Positions 1 through 6,691 of a DNA stretch of 7,129 nucleotides are shown one piece after another. Every line of letters begins with the position of its first letter. The stretch's first letter is position 1. The stretch lies in assembly GCA_014729055.1 (NCBI GenBank), contig WJKO01000417.1, positions 1-7,129 on the forward strand, in the 5' to 3' direction. Both the position numbers and the translations under genes were made by a program. Below the pieces are notes generated by a model. That model made no database searches and had not been told where the DNA came from. It saw nothing but the letters and a program-made list of their open reading frames with translations. The stretch comes from Promethearchaeota archaeon (GTDB lineage Archaea > Asgardarchaeota > Lokiarchaeia > Sigyniarchaeales > Promethearchaeaceae).

Positions 1-688
1 CTCCATTTATATTCGTTTTGTCAATTGAATCGGAGGATTTAATATCATAATACCAAGGGAAATACACACAATTCGGTTCTGTTAATATAAACGAAGGAGT
101 GCCCGAGCCCAGTTTATAGGATGCCGTTCCGCGTTTTCCTTGCCAGCTACCATAAGAAGGCATCAAGTTTATTTCGCCGGACGATTGTTTGGCTGGATTA
201 ATCTCTTCTTTAAAGCCAATTGCTAAATTATAAGTAAGTGGAGGAATATTTGCTGGCACTTTACAGACAATTCCTACTGCATTTCTATATAATATATTTA
301 CATCTAAGGATCCACCAAAAACTACATCAGTATTTACTCCCTTTATAATTTCCATAATGTCTAAGGAAATACACGAAGCATTTGGGAGTAATGTTGGGGT
401 CAAGGCAATATCCCAATTCTCTTTTCGTTTCCAGTCGATAGGGGTAAGAACCTCATAAGGATCGGGCGCTACCCAAAATGTAATTGTATCTTGCAAATAA
501 GTTGTAGAGTTAAGCCCAGGTCCAAAGGTCCTAGGACCCTGCATTGCGCAACTTAATCGGGGGCTCACAATTACAGCACGAGCAGAGATCTTAATTGGAA
601 AATAAAGAATACCAATACTTGCACTTGTAAATAGAACTAATAATATAGAAACGATCCACTGGCGCTTTGTAATTGAAAATCCTCCCAT
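1..688 (-). CDS. Membrane-anchored extracytoplasmic protein, N-terminal part (cut by left window edge)
   Basis: An open frame runs from ATG at 688-686 to the left edge without a stop: 229 complete codons, 3' end missing. An in-frame TAA lies nine codons upstream, so this ATG is the first available start. Residues 1-10 are short and positively charged; residues 11-31 form one hydrophobic helix (WIVSILLVLFTSASIGILYF), so the protein is an N-anchored or signal-bearing exported protein. The rest looks like beta-rich soluble sequence with two N-glycosylation sequons (N60, N103) and four cysteines (47, 106, 142, 207). Residues 142-158 (CKVPANIPPLTYNLAIG) resemble the strand pattern of Ig-like accessory domains, and PNCVYFPWYYD at 205-215 could be a linker to a downstream catalytic domain. 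A secreted metallophosphoesterase is one weak guess, because such enzymes often have this layout, but no catalytic motif is inside the window. The gene diverges from the M28 peptidase gene. The reading frame is solid; the function is unknown. Confidence 0.75.
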   Translation of the reverse strand, partial: MGGFSITKRQWIVSILLVLFTSASIGILYFPIKISARAVIVSPRLSCAMQGPRTFGPGLNSTTYLQDTITFWVAPDPYEVLTPIDWKRKENWDIALTPTLLPNASCISLDIMEIIKGVNTDVVFGGSLDVNILYRNAVGIVCKVPANIPPLTYNLAIGFKEEINPAKQSSGEINLMPSYGSWQGKRGTASYKLGSGTPSFILTEPNCVYFPWYYDIKSSDSIDKTNING

Positions 689-794
689 AAATCTTACTAA
701 TTTTCGACTAATTTAGAGTTTTTTTCTTTTAAAAGAAATAAGTTTTATTTTCTCAAAGCACTAGATTTATCCATTGAATTATGGAAATGAGAAT
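689..794. promoter_or_regulatory. Divergent promoter region with a 16-bp AT palindrome
   Basis: This gap separates two divergent starts (688 minus, 795 plus). At its centre, 723-738 reads TTTCTTTTAAAAGAAA, a perfect palindrome. It is 34 bp from the minus-strand start and 56 bp from the preferred plus-strand start. An AT palindrome here could be a symmetric TATA element serving both genes, or a dimeric regulator site. A second T/A tract (TTTTATTTT) lies near 743-751. No bacterial -35/-10 pair is evident. Because simple AT palindromes are frequent in AT-rich DNA, the functional reading is tentative. Confidence 0.35.
783..791 (+). promoter_or_regulatory. Weak Shine-Dalgarno-like site deciding the peptidase start
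   Basis: The purine-rich stretch GGAAATGAG ends three bases before the ATG at 795, whereas the upstream in-frame TTG at 774 has no such stretch in front of it. This favours ATG 795 as the start of the M28 peptidase and removes seven residues from the longest possible frame. The match to a canonical GGAGG is poor and the spacing is short, so this is only mild support. Confidence 0.3.
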
Positions 795-2042
795 ATGAAA
801 ATCTTGGAAGTTGACAAAAAACAAATTGATGATGTTCTTGAATTCTGTGATTATATTGTAGATAATTGCCATCCAAGATTATCGGGAACGCCTGGATGTA
901 AAAAGGCAGCGGATCTTATTGAAGATAAAATGGAAAAAATCTGCGGCAAAGATAATACTTCCATGGAGGAATTCAAACTCCATCCAAAGGCTTTTCTCAA
1001 ATGGATCCGCCCAACAATCTTAATCTATATTATAAGTTCAATATTCTTATTAATTCGTTGGATTGAAATAGCAACTATTGGATATTTACTTGCTGATGCT
1101 TTGTTAATAGGGCAATTTGTATTTTATAGTGGCATTTTTGATTTTTTATGGCCCGAGGCAACGGGCTATAATGTGTTTGGCAAAATAGAACCAGAAGGGG
1201 AGGTAAAACAACAAATAATAATCAGCGGACATCATGATGCAGCATATGTTTTCAATCTGATGGACAAATCCCCAATTCTTTATGGGATTTCCATGTTTGG
1301 CGGTATTTCCATGTTATTTTTCACTACAATTGTATCAATTGTAGGAACTCTAATGAAATGGGTTCAACAGAGTTATCCTGTGTTTTTAGGAACTTGGCTC
1401 CATTATTTTCTTATCATAGCAGTGTTATTTATAATTCCGCTGTGGTTTTTTACAACAGATAGGGTTACTCCTGGTGTAGGGGATAACCTCATAGCGGTTG
1501 GAATTGTTTTAGAAATGGGTAAAGCACTTGTTCAATTGAAAGCGGCGGGAGATTACCCCTTACAGAATACACGTATAATATTAATGTCTTTTGACGGAGA
1601 AGAAGCAGGAACACGGGGTGCACGTGCCTATGCCAGAGCTCATAAGGACGAATTATTAGATCTGAAAACATATAATTTCAATATGGATGGGTTATATAGC
1701 GTAGAGGGAATTACATTTCTTGAGTCCGATCTTAATGGAACCATTAAGTTGGATAAGGAAATGGCGCAAGAATGTACAAATATTGCACATAAACTCGGAT
1801 ATCCCGAAGTGAATATGATGAAGTTTCCTTTCGGTGGCGGTGCAACTGATGCCGCTCAATTCGGAAAAATCGGTGTAACAGCAACAAGCTTCTTTGGCGT
1901 TGAAACTACACTAAAAGCGCTCGATAATATGGTTTATCATAGCCCAAGAGACACAACGGATGCCATTGATCCCAAGGTAATTCAAGCTTCCCTGGAGATA
2001 ATGTCCGTCTTTATTCAAAAAAGAGAGGAAGAAATAACTTAA
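795..2042 (+). CDS. Membrane-embedded M28 family zinc metallopeptidase
   Basis: A 415-residue protein from ATG 795; an alternative TTG at 774 would add seven residues. It has the dinuclear-zinc ligand pattern of family M28 (aminopeptidase/carboxypeptidase type): H146-x-D148 in GHHDAA, bridging D230 in GVGDN, the E269-E270 pair in DGEEAG (general base plus zinc ligand), D298 in NMDG and H382 in YHSPRD. All expected metal and catalytic residues are present, so it should be active. Hydrophobic segments near residues 72-88, 92-118, 162-185 and 201-220 make it a membrane protein. Two helices precede the HxD motif and two sit between HxD and the bridging Asp, so they interrupt the peptidase fold. 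The N-terminal part (HPRLSGTPGCKKAADLIEDKM) is the usual M28 substrate-domain opening. It probably trims peptides at the membrane face; the specificity is unknown. It diverges from the exported-protein gene and converges with the ATP10-like gene. Confidence 0.9.
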   Translation: MKILEVDKKQIDDVLEFCDYIVDNCHPRLSGTPGCKKAADLIEDKMEKICGKDNTSMEEFKLHPKAFLKWIRPTILIYIISSIFLLIRWIEIATIGYLLADALLIGQFVFYSGIFDFLWPEATGYNVFGKIEPEGEVKQQIIISGHHDAAYVFNLMDKSPILYGISMFGGISMLFFTTIVSIVGTLMKWVQQSYPVFLGTWLHYFLIIAVLFIIPLWFFTTDRVTPGVGDNLIAVGIVLEMGKALVQLKAAGDYPLQNTRIILMSFDGEEAGTRGARAYARAHKDELLDLKTYNFNMDGLYSVEGITFLESDLNGTIKLDKEMAQECTNIAHKLGYPEVNMMKFPFGGGATDAAQFGKIGVTATSFFGVETTLKALDNMVYHSPRDTTDAIDPKVIQASLEIMSVFIQKREEEIT

Positions 2043-2057
2043 TTCCAAGACCATCCC

Positions 2058-2079
2058 CATTTTTAAATTTAATTTATTT
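2058..2079 (+). terminator. T-rich tract after the peptidase gene, possible archaeal-type terminator
   Basis: Immediately after the peptidase stop, the plus strand carries TTTTT at 2060-2064 followed by further TTT blocks up to 2079. No GC-rich hairpin precedes it, so it is not a classic bacterial intrinsic terminator. Archaeal transcription commonly ends at U-rich tracts. It lies in the 35-bp gap between two convergent genes, where a stop signal is expected. AT-rich background makes chance T runs common. Confidence 0.3.
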
Positions 2080-2563
2080 ACGATGATATGTTTTTGAAAG
2101 AGTATATTAAATTTTCTCCCGATTCACGTGTAAATTCCCCCCGATGTCTATGATGAATCATGCCATCAGAGTCTAAAAGATATACATAAATTGTCTTTTC
2201 ATCTTGAATATGTAATGCTTCTTTAAAGTCTCCTTTGTTCGTATAAAGCGTTATTGTGTGTTCTCTGGTATCCTTGTTGTAGATTCCAGCACGCATTCCG
2301 CCGTCAATCATCCATTTCATTATTGCCCAACCCTTATTCAACGTAGGTAATTCATATATCTCAAGGTTATGTTTATGTTTAGGGAGTGCTTTTTTGAGGA
2401 AATACACCCATTCATTTACCAATCCTTGATGCCATCGTTGAAAAGCTACTATAATAACATTATATTGTCCACGAAAGTCTCTCGGTAAGTGCATCTCCTT
2501 CTTCTCAAGATTATGCCCAGAAATTTCTGGAAACATAAATTTTTCTGTTGCTATACTTTTCAT
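2078..2563 (-). CDS. Cysteine-free thioredoxin-fold protein, ATP10-like
   Basis: A 161-residue soluble protein with no signal peptide or membrane segment. The order of motifs recalls the ATP10/peroxiredoxin-like thioredoxin-fold group. An opening FPEISGHNLE (11-20) and LPRDFRG (26-32) is followed by a strand and helix, NVIIVAFQRWHQGLVNEW (35-52), then ELPTL (71-75), DGGMRAGI (87-94), HTITLYTNK (102-110), and a closing hairpin TIYVYLLDSDGMIHHR (124-139). There is no cysteine anywhere, so thiol redox chemistry is ruled out and a binding, assembly or scaffold role is more likely. In mitochondria ATP10 assists F1Fo-ATPase assembly; that role should not be carried over without evidence. The start at 2563 gives the expected short N-terminal lead. 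It converges with the M28 gene and lies 249 bp downstream of the transporter operon on the same strand, probably with its own promoter. Family assignment is from memory of motif order and is moderate. Confidence 0.6.
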   Translation of the reverse strand: MKSIATEKFMFPEISGHNLEKKEMHLPRDFRGQYNVIIVAFQRWHQGLVNEWVYFLKKALPKHKHNLEIYELPTLNKGWAIMKWMIDGGMRAGIYNKDTREHTITLYTNKGDFKEALHIQDEKTIYVYLLDSDGMIHHRHRGEFTRESGENLIYSFKNISS

Positions 2564-2598
2564 GCTACTTGTCGTAAATCATTAAGCAAATAAATCAA

Positions 2599-2620
2599 TA
2601 CTTATAAAAATTTAAAAATA
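2599..2620 (-). promoter_or_regulatory. TATA-like and T-rich element upstream of the ATP10-like gene
   Basis: On the minus strand this reads TATTTTTAAATTTTTATAAG, 38-57 bases before the ATG at 2563. TTTTTATAAG at 2601-2610 is a plausible archaeal TATA box, placing transcription start near 2578 and leaving a short 5' leader. The same T-rich tract could equally act as the terminator of the upstream transporter operon, which ends at 2813. Both readings rest on composition and position only. Confidence 0.35.
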
Positions 2621-2674
2621 AATGAGACCATCTGAAGTTTTTTTATAAGAGGAATACCGAAATAGTTTATGAAA

Positions 2675-2812
2675 TTATTCAGACCAGAAAAATGCGTTCT
2701 CTTTAAGTTTTTCATCTGGGGCAAATTTCTTTTTGAGAAATATTTTTCCAGAACAAACCAATTCGCTCCGAACATCATAAAGTATTTCCTGAGGAATAAC
2801 TTGAAATAGAAA
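2675..2812 (-). pseudogene. Possible gene remnant: start-less open frame following the permease stop
   Basis: Directly after the TAA of the large permease, the same frame stays open for 45 codons until TAA at 2677-2675. The translation contains VIPQEILYDVRSELVCSG and KKKFAPDEKLKENAFFWSE, a hydrophilic, lysine/glutamate-rich sequence unlike the permease tail. There is no ATG or GTG; one TTG (in SEL) could at best start a peptide of about 32 residues. It could be the surviving 3' end of a lost gene, a readthrough extension, or chance. I do not recognise a family. An open run of this length is not rare in any single frame, so this call is weak. Confidence 0.25.
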
Positions 2813-5800
2813 TTAATGTTTATGCTTTTTCAAAAAATAAATACATAAAAATGATGTTCCAACAGCGAATATGAAGAATAATAATATGGATGAGTATATA
2901 AAGCCACTATAAATCGTTTGACAGCGCAAAAGATCATTTGATATCAGATATGAAGGTAATATTAATTTTATATACAACAAAATACTCCCAATGCTTAGAC
3001 CAATGAAAATTAAAGCTGCTTTAATGAATAACTCGGAGAAATTGATGACAAACATCATTTTTTTGATTTTCTGAAAACTCAAACCATAATTATTAAGAAT
3101 TCTAAGAGGAATCAGCATATCCGATGAAGAAATTAGATAATAGAAAACTCCTATTATAAGCACGCTCAGAGAAATTAATAAATATAAAATCCTAAAATCC
3201 CTTGATATATTCAAGATACGGAACCATAAATATGATTGATTGGCATTAATAATACGACTTTTTATCGATTCTACATTTTCAATCATATAATTACTACCAA
3301 AATATAATGAAAAATTCGTTAACATTGCCGTCATCTCATTATCTGTTAATTGATTAACTGAAATATAGAGTATCGAATCTTTCTGAACGCTCGAATAATA
3401 CAAATTAGATATTTGTGTATCCATTACAATTTGAGGTGTTTCTACATGTTTCAGAGGTGTAATAATGCCTTTCATTTTATTCTTGCAGATAAGGGCAAAG
3501 TTAGAGAGATTGAAAGATCCCAGGACATCAATTGATTCAAAAACAAGATTTTCTTGGTAATCACTGATTATATGTATCAAATCCGTCTTATGGTTGTTGA
3601 TGTATACGTCGTTCGTATCCTCGAGAACCGTATTTGAATCGACATTAAGATAGAACCCAGTATATTCTGAATAATTAATAGCCAGAACGTTTACAGGTGC
3701 TTCTAATAGATATTGCCAATAAATTTGAAATTCGTGTGCAAAATAATAATATTCAATATTATGATAACGCAATAGTGTGCTTATTTCGGTTTCGTTTACG
3801 TTTCCTTGGATATTTAATTTAATATTACTCCCCAAATAGTAATTAAGATGAGCATCAATTTCAGAATCTTCAAGATCTATTAGAAAGAGATTAGTGGTTC
3901 CGAGTAACAATGGTGTTATGAAAATTATTAAATAAAATTTCGGAGTTCTCAAATTATTATAACATATTGAATACAACTTCTGCATTTTTTTACTGGTATT
4001 TCTTAACTTATTATAAATATATTGAGTAAATTTTCGTATCAACGAATTTAACTTACGACTTATTGTTATTATGAGAGATAATGTTAAGACAATTAAAATC
4101 GGATATAGGAAAACACTCCAATTAATCACGAACTTTGCAATTAGATTGTCAAGAGAATAGCAATATTTGTAATTGAATAATAAAAGAAAGATATTTATTC
4201 CTATGATGATTAAAATGCTAATAATTAGAACCTTCTTTTTATCCGCCCCGATATTTCCTAAGGGAATTGATTCTTGGTTTTCGGGCTCTTGACCTATGCG
4301 TTTTTCATAATGAGTGATAATTAATTCATTGATGGTGTCTTTGAATGAAAAAAGTTCCGAGATCACAATAACTGAAACAAATCCCATTAGCACACCTACA
4401 ACAGGAAGCATTGTTATGATATAATTACCGATACTTGCAACATGATTAACCAAGATTAGTTCTAAAAACATAATTACCAAAACTAATGAACTAGCGAGTA
4501 ACACTAAAAACAGCATGAGATATACACTCAATCGTTTCTGCAGAAAAATGAACGATTTCGAATCCGAATCAAACCTAGCTTTTTGTTCCAAAAAGAGATC
4601 GTCATTTTCTTCCATAAAAGTTTCGTAAGAATTATATTCAGTATAGATATCATCATTGAAACTTTCATCTTTAGATTTCCTTACTTTGGATATTTTAGAT
4701 TTTTTAGATATTTTGCGGTTTTTCAATTCAAAGATACCAAGGACATATAGTTTAATCTGGATTTTGGTCATATTATTGTTAAATTTCCTCAAAACTGACC
4801 TAAATATAATTAAAACGGGTATATTTTGAAGGATTATTACGATTAAAGAAGAAATAATTATAGTTCTGAGTTCGACTAGATAATCCTCAATTTGGAATAA
4901 AACATCTTTATACTCACTTAAGTAAAATTGATATTTGATTTCGGACTCGGATTGTAGTTTTAACATAATCTTTGTTGTGAATTGGGAAATACGATTAATA
5001 TTTGAAAACTCAAAAAACAATTTGTGAAAATTGATGGGATATATTAATTTATATGCAGATTCATACGCGTCTGTGGTATTAAATAGGTTTTTTGAATTGA
5101 CAAAGATGTGATCATAACAATTATTAGCCAGTGTGACATTATCTGAGTAAACAAAAATCAGAAGCGTCCTATTTGCTTGATTATTTACAGGACTTCTTGT
5201 TAATTTGATTAGATCTTTCAATTCATCGTTAAAAAAAGAGTAATTACCACTAAGTTGCATTGTGTAGTTAAGAGAATAATATTCAGACGATGAAATTGAA
5301 TAATTTAGTAATTCTTCGTTAAGTCCATCATAATACCGCTCTTCTTCACAATAGACTTGCAAACAATTTTCTTGCTTTAACGTTAAGTTCGAGTTTATAT
5401 TATTAATCAGCATATTAAAATTGGTAATTAATTCGATGTCATTTACTCGGACACCTATCATTTCGTATTTTGTAATATTTTTAAAAGTATCGCTACTATT
5501 TAGCAGATTTAATGTGTCTATGTCAAACTCAACAGGTACATTGAGTAATCTTGAATATTTTATACCCTTCTCTGAGTCTAATATGGGATACAACAAAGAA
5601 TTCTCGATTGGTTCAGGATTTCTCGAGGTCGAAAAAGGTAAGGGTTCGATAATTACTCCATAATGAATGGGCGTATCATAGAAAGATATGCTTTGCTTCG
5701 AAACATCAATAAATACAATTAAAGGTAATAATATTGCAGAGAGAAATAATATAAAACTCAAAAGGAAGAATTTTAAAAAATATCCTTGTCTTCGCACGAC

Positions 5801-5827
5801 TTTATTTACAATTTTCTCCAAAGACAT
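2813..5827 (-). CDS. Large FtsX/MacB-type ABC transporter permease with two ectodomains
   Basis: This 1004-residue membrane protein has about ten predicted helices: 18-40, 320-344, 434-460, 468-491, 532-552, 569-590, 630-650, 878-900, 928-955 and 973-998. The layout is two FtsX units (helix, ectodomain, three helices) joined by two extra helices. Ectodomain 1 spans about 41-319 and ectodomain 2 about 651-877. Each unit has a coupling segment after its second helix: KIQIKLYVLGIFELKNRK (355-372) and LRILNNYGLSFQKIKKMM (908-925), the usual contact with the ATPase. Between the first coupling segment and the next helix is a long charged insert, basic at 370-386 (KKSKISKVRKSK) and acidic at 387-422. 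Ectodomain 1 carries nine N-X-S/T sequons and cysteines 155, 160 and 237, with a possible 155-160 disulfide. The gene starts 3 bp after the ATPase stop, indicating translational coupling. The likely role is mechanotransmission to an envelope or extracellular substrate, which cannot be identified here. Confidence 0.85.
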   Translation of the reverse strand: MSLEKIVNKVVRRQGYFLKFFLLSFILFLSAILLPLIVFIDVSKQSISFYDTPIHYGVIIEPLPFSTSRNPEPIENSLLYPILDSEKGIKYSRLLNVPVEFDIDTLNLLNSSDTFKNITKYEMIGVRVNDIELITNFNMLINNINSNLTLKQENCLQVYCEEERYYDGLNEELLNYSISSSEYYSLNYTMQLSGNYSFFNDELKDLIKLTRSPVNNQANRTLLIFVYSDNVTLANNCYDHIFVNSKNLFNTTDAYESAYKLIYPINFHKLFFEFSNINRISQFTTKIMLKLQSESEIKYQFYLSEYKDVLFQIEDYLVELRTIIISSLIVIILQNIPVLIIFRSVLRKFNNNMTKIQIKLYVLGIFELKNRKISKKSKISKVRKSKDESFNDDIYTEYNSYETFMEENDDLFLEQKARFDSDSKSFIFLQKRLSVYLMLFLVLLASSLVLVIMFLELILVNHVASIGNYIITMLPVVGVLMGFVSVIVISELFSFKDTINELIITHYEKRIGQEPENQESIPLGNIGADKKKVLIISILIIIGINIFLLLFNYKYCYSLDNLIAKFVINWSVFLYPILIVLTLSLIITISRKLNSLIRKFTQYIYNKLRNTSKKMQKLYSICYNNLRTPKFYLIIFITPLLLGTTNLFLIDLEDSEIDAHLNYYLGSNIKLNIQGNVNETEISTLLRYHNIEYYYFAHEFQIYWQYLLEAPVNVLAINYSEYTGFYLNVDSNTVLEDTNDVYINNHKTDLIHIISDYQENLVFESIDVLGSFNLSNFALICKNKMKGIITPLKHVETPQIVMDTQISNLYYSSVQKDSILYISVNQLTDNEMTAMLTNFSLYFGSNYMIENVESIKSRIINANQSYLWFRILNISRDFRILYLLISLSVLIIGVFYYLISSSDMLIPLRILNNYGLSFQKIKKMMFVINFSELFIKAALIFIGLSIGSILLYIKLILPSYLISNDLLRCQTIYSGFIYSSILLFFIFAVGTSFLCIYFLKKHKH

Positions 5828-5830
5828 AGA

Positions 5831-6691
5831 TTAGTCAGATCCTACAACTTGTCCGTCTTTAATATTAATTATTCGATCTACATATTTCTTAACCAAAGGA
5901 TCATGGGATGCAATAATTACTGTTGTTCCAATACGCTTGCATATCGTTTTTAGAAGACTAAAAATATTCTTTGCATTTTCAGAATCAAGTTCCCCTGTCG
6001 GTTCATCAGCAAGAATTACAGGCGGATTTTTAATGACAGCAGCACATATAGCAACACGTTGTTTTTCGCCTCCGCTGAGTTGTTTTACCAAATGAACTTT
6101 GCGTTTTTTCAATCCTACAAATTCAATAAGACTATTAATTTTTAATTTGTTGTATTTTGTTCCTCGTAACGTGAGCATTTTTTCTAATGGGATGTATTTC
6201 TCTTCAGACATTTTTGGTTCAGTTTTAATGTTGTTTCCATGCTGTTCTGTTATCTCAGAATCGTCAGCTTCACCTTTATCTTGTTTTATTAACAATGGAA
6301 TTTCGATATTTTCGAAAACCATCAGATTATTAAACAATTCAAATTCTTGGAAAATTATGCCAACGTTATCTCTCCTGTAAATCACTAAATCATTTAATGA
6401 TAACATAGTGAGATCTTTAATCTCGTTATGCTTGTCTTGAAAATATACAGAACCTGTGGTTGGATTCAATAATCCTGCTATTATATTAATTAATGTAGAT
6501 TTACCACTTCCCGAAGGCCCCATTATTGCCAATATTTCTCCTTTTTTAATATCTAAACAGAAGGATTTCAAGGCCACGGTTTCTGTATATTTATCTTTGA
6601 AGATCTTAAATACTTCTTTTATTAGAATGAGATTTTTGCTATCCCAATTTTCAGAGATTCGCAATATCTCTTCTTGTTTGTTTTTTGACAT
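5831..6691 (-). CDS. ABC transporter ATPase, MacB/LolD type
   Basis: Preferred start is ATG 6691 (286 residues). An in-frame ATG at 6706 would give 291, but GGAG at 6701-6704 sits nine bases before 6691 and overlaps the upstream ATG. Numbering here follows the 291-residue form. Motifs: aromatic A-loop Y40, Walker A GPSGSGKS (63-70), Q-loop Q120 (GIIFQEF), signature LSGGEKQRVAI (210-220), Walker B VILADEP with D234 and catalytic E235, D-loop GELDS (238-242) and switch H268 (ASHDP). All are intact, so it should hydrolyse ATP. DEPTGELD and LSGGEKQRVAI are typical of the MacB/LolD/FtsE branch that pairs with FtsX-like permeases. Between the Q-loop region and the signature, residues about 141-186 form an insertion rich in charged and polar residues, much longer than the few residues usual there. 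The gene lies between two permease genes with overlap or near-contact on both sides. Confidence 0.95.
   Translation of the reverse strand: MSKNKQEEILRISENWDSKNLILIKEVFKIFKDKYTETVALKSFCLDIKKGEILAIMGPSGSGKSTLINIIAGLLNPTTGSVYFQDKHNEIKDLTMLSLNDLVIYRRDNVGIIFQEFELFNNLMVFENIEIPLLIKQDKGEADDSEITEQHGNNIKTEPKMSEEKYIPLEKMLTLRGTKYNKLKINSLIEFVGLKKRKVHLVKQLSGGEKQRVAICAAVIKNPPVILADEPTGELDSENAKNIFSLLKTICKRIGTTVIIASHDPLVKKYVDRIINIKDGQVVGSD

Larger units (their letters stand above)
2564..2812. other. Non-genic spacer of 249 bp
   Basis: Between the large permease stop and the ATP10-like start I see no gene with its own start codon, no tRNA and no strong hairpin. It contains the TATA-like/T-rich element near 2601-2620 and, from 2812 down to 2675, an open frame without a start that continues in frame past the permease stop. 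Confidence 0.6.

Noticed and set aside
681..686. GGGAGG as a ribosome site for a later start in the leftmost gene
   Set aside because: It lies just inside the ATG at 688, and the next in-frame ATG is at residue 49, far too distant and beyond the membrane anchor.
774..794. TTG start adding seven residues to the M28 peptidase
   Set aside because: It has no purine-rich site in front, while ATG 795 has one; the added residues do not resemble any M28 feature. It is not fully excluded.
1489..1671. Minus-strand 60-codon open frame
   Set aside because: It lies wholly inside the M28 peptidase gene on the opposite strand, over its catalytic DGEEAG region, and has no family-like features.
5421..5663. 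Plus-strand 80-codon open frame
   Set aside because: It is antisense to ectodomain 1 of the large permease, with no ribosome site and no recognisable protein pattern.
6099..6380. Plus-strand 93-codon open frame
   Set aside because: It is antisense to the ATPase helical region and insertion; the ATPase motifs prove the opposite strand is coding.
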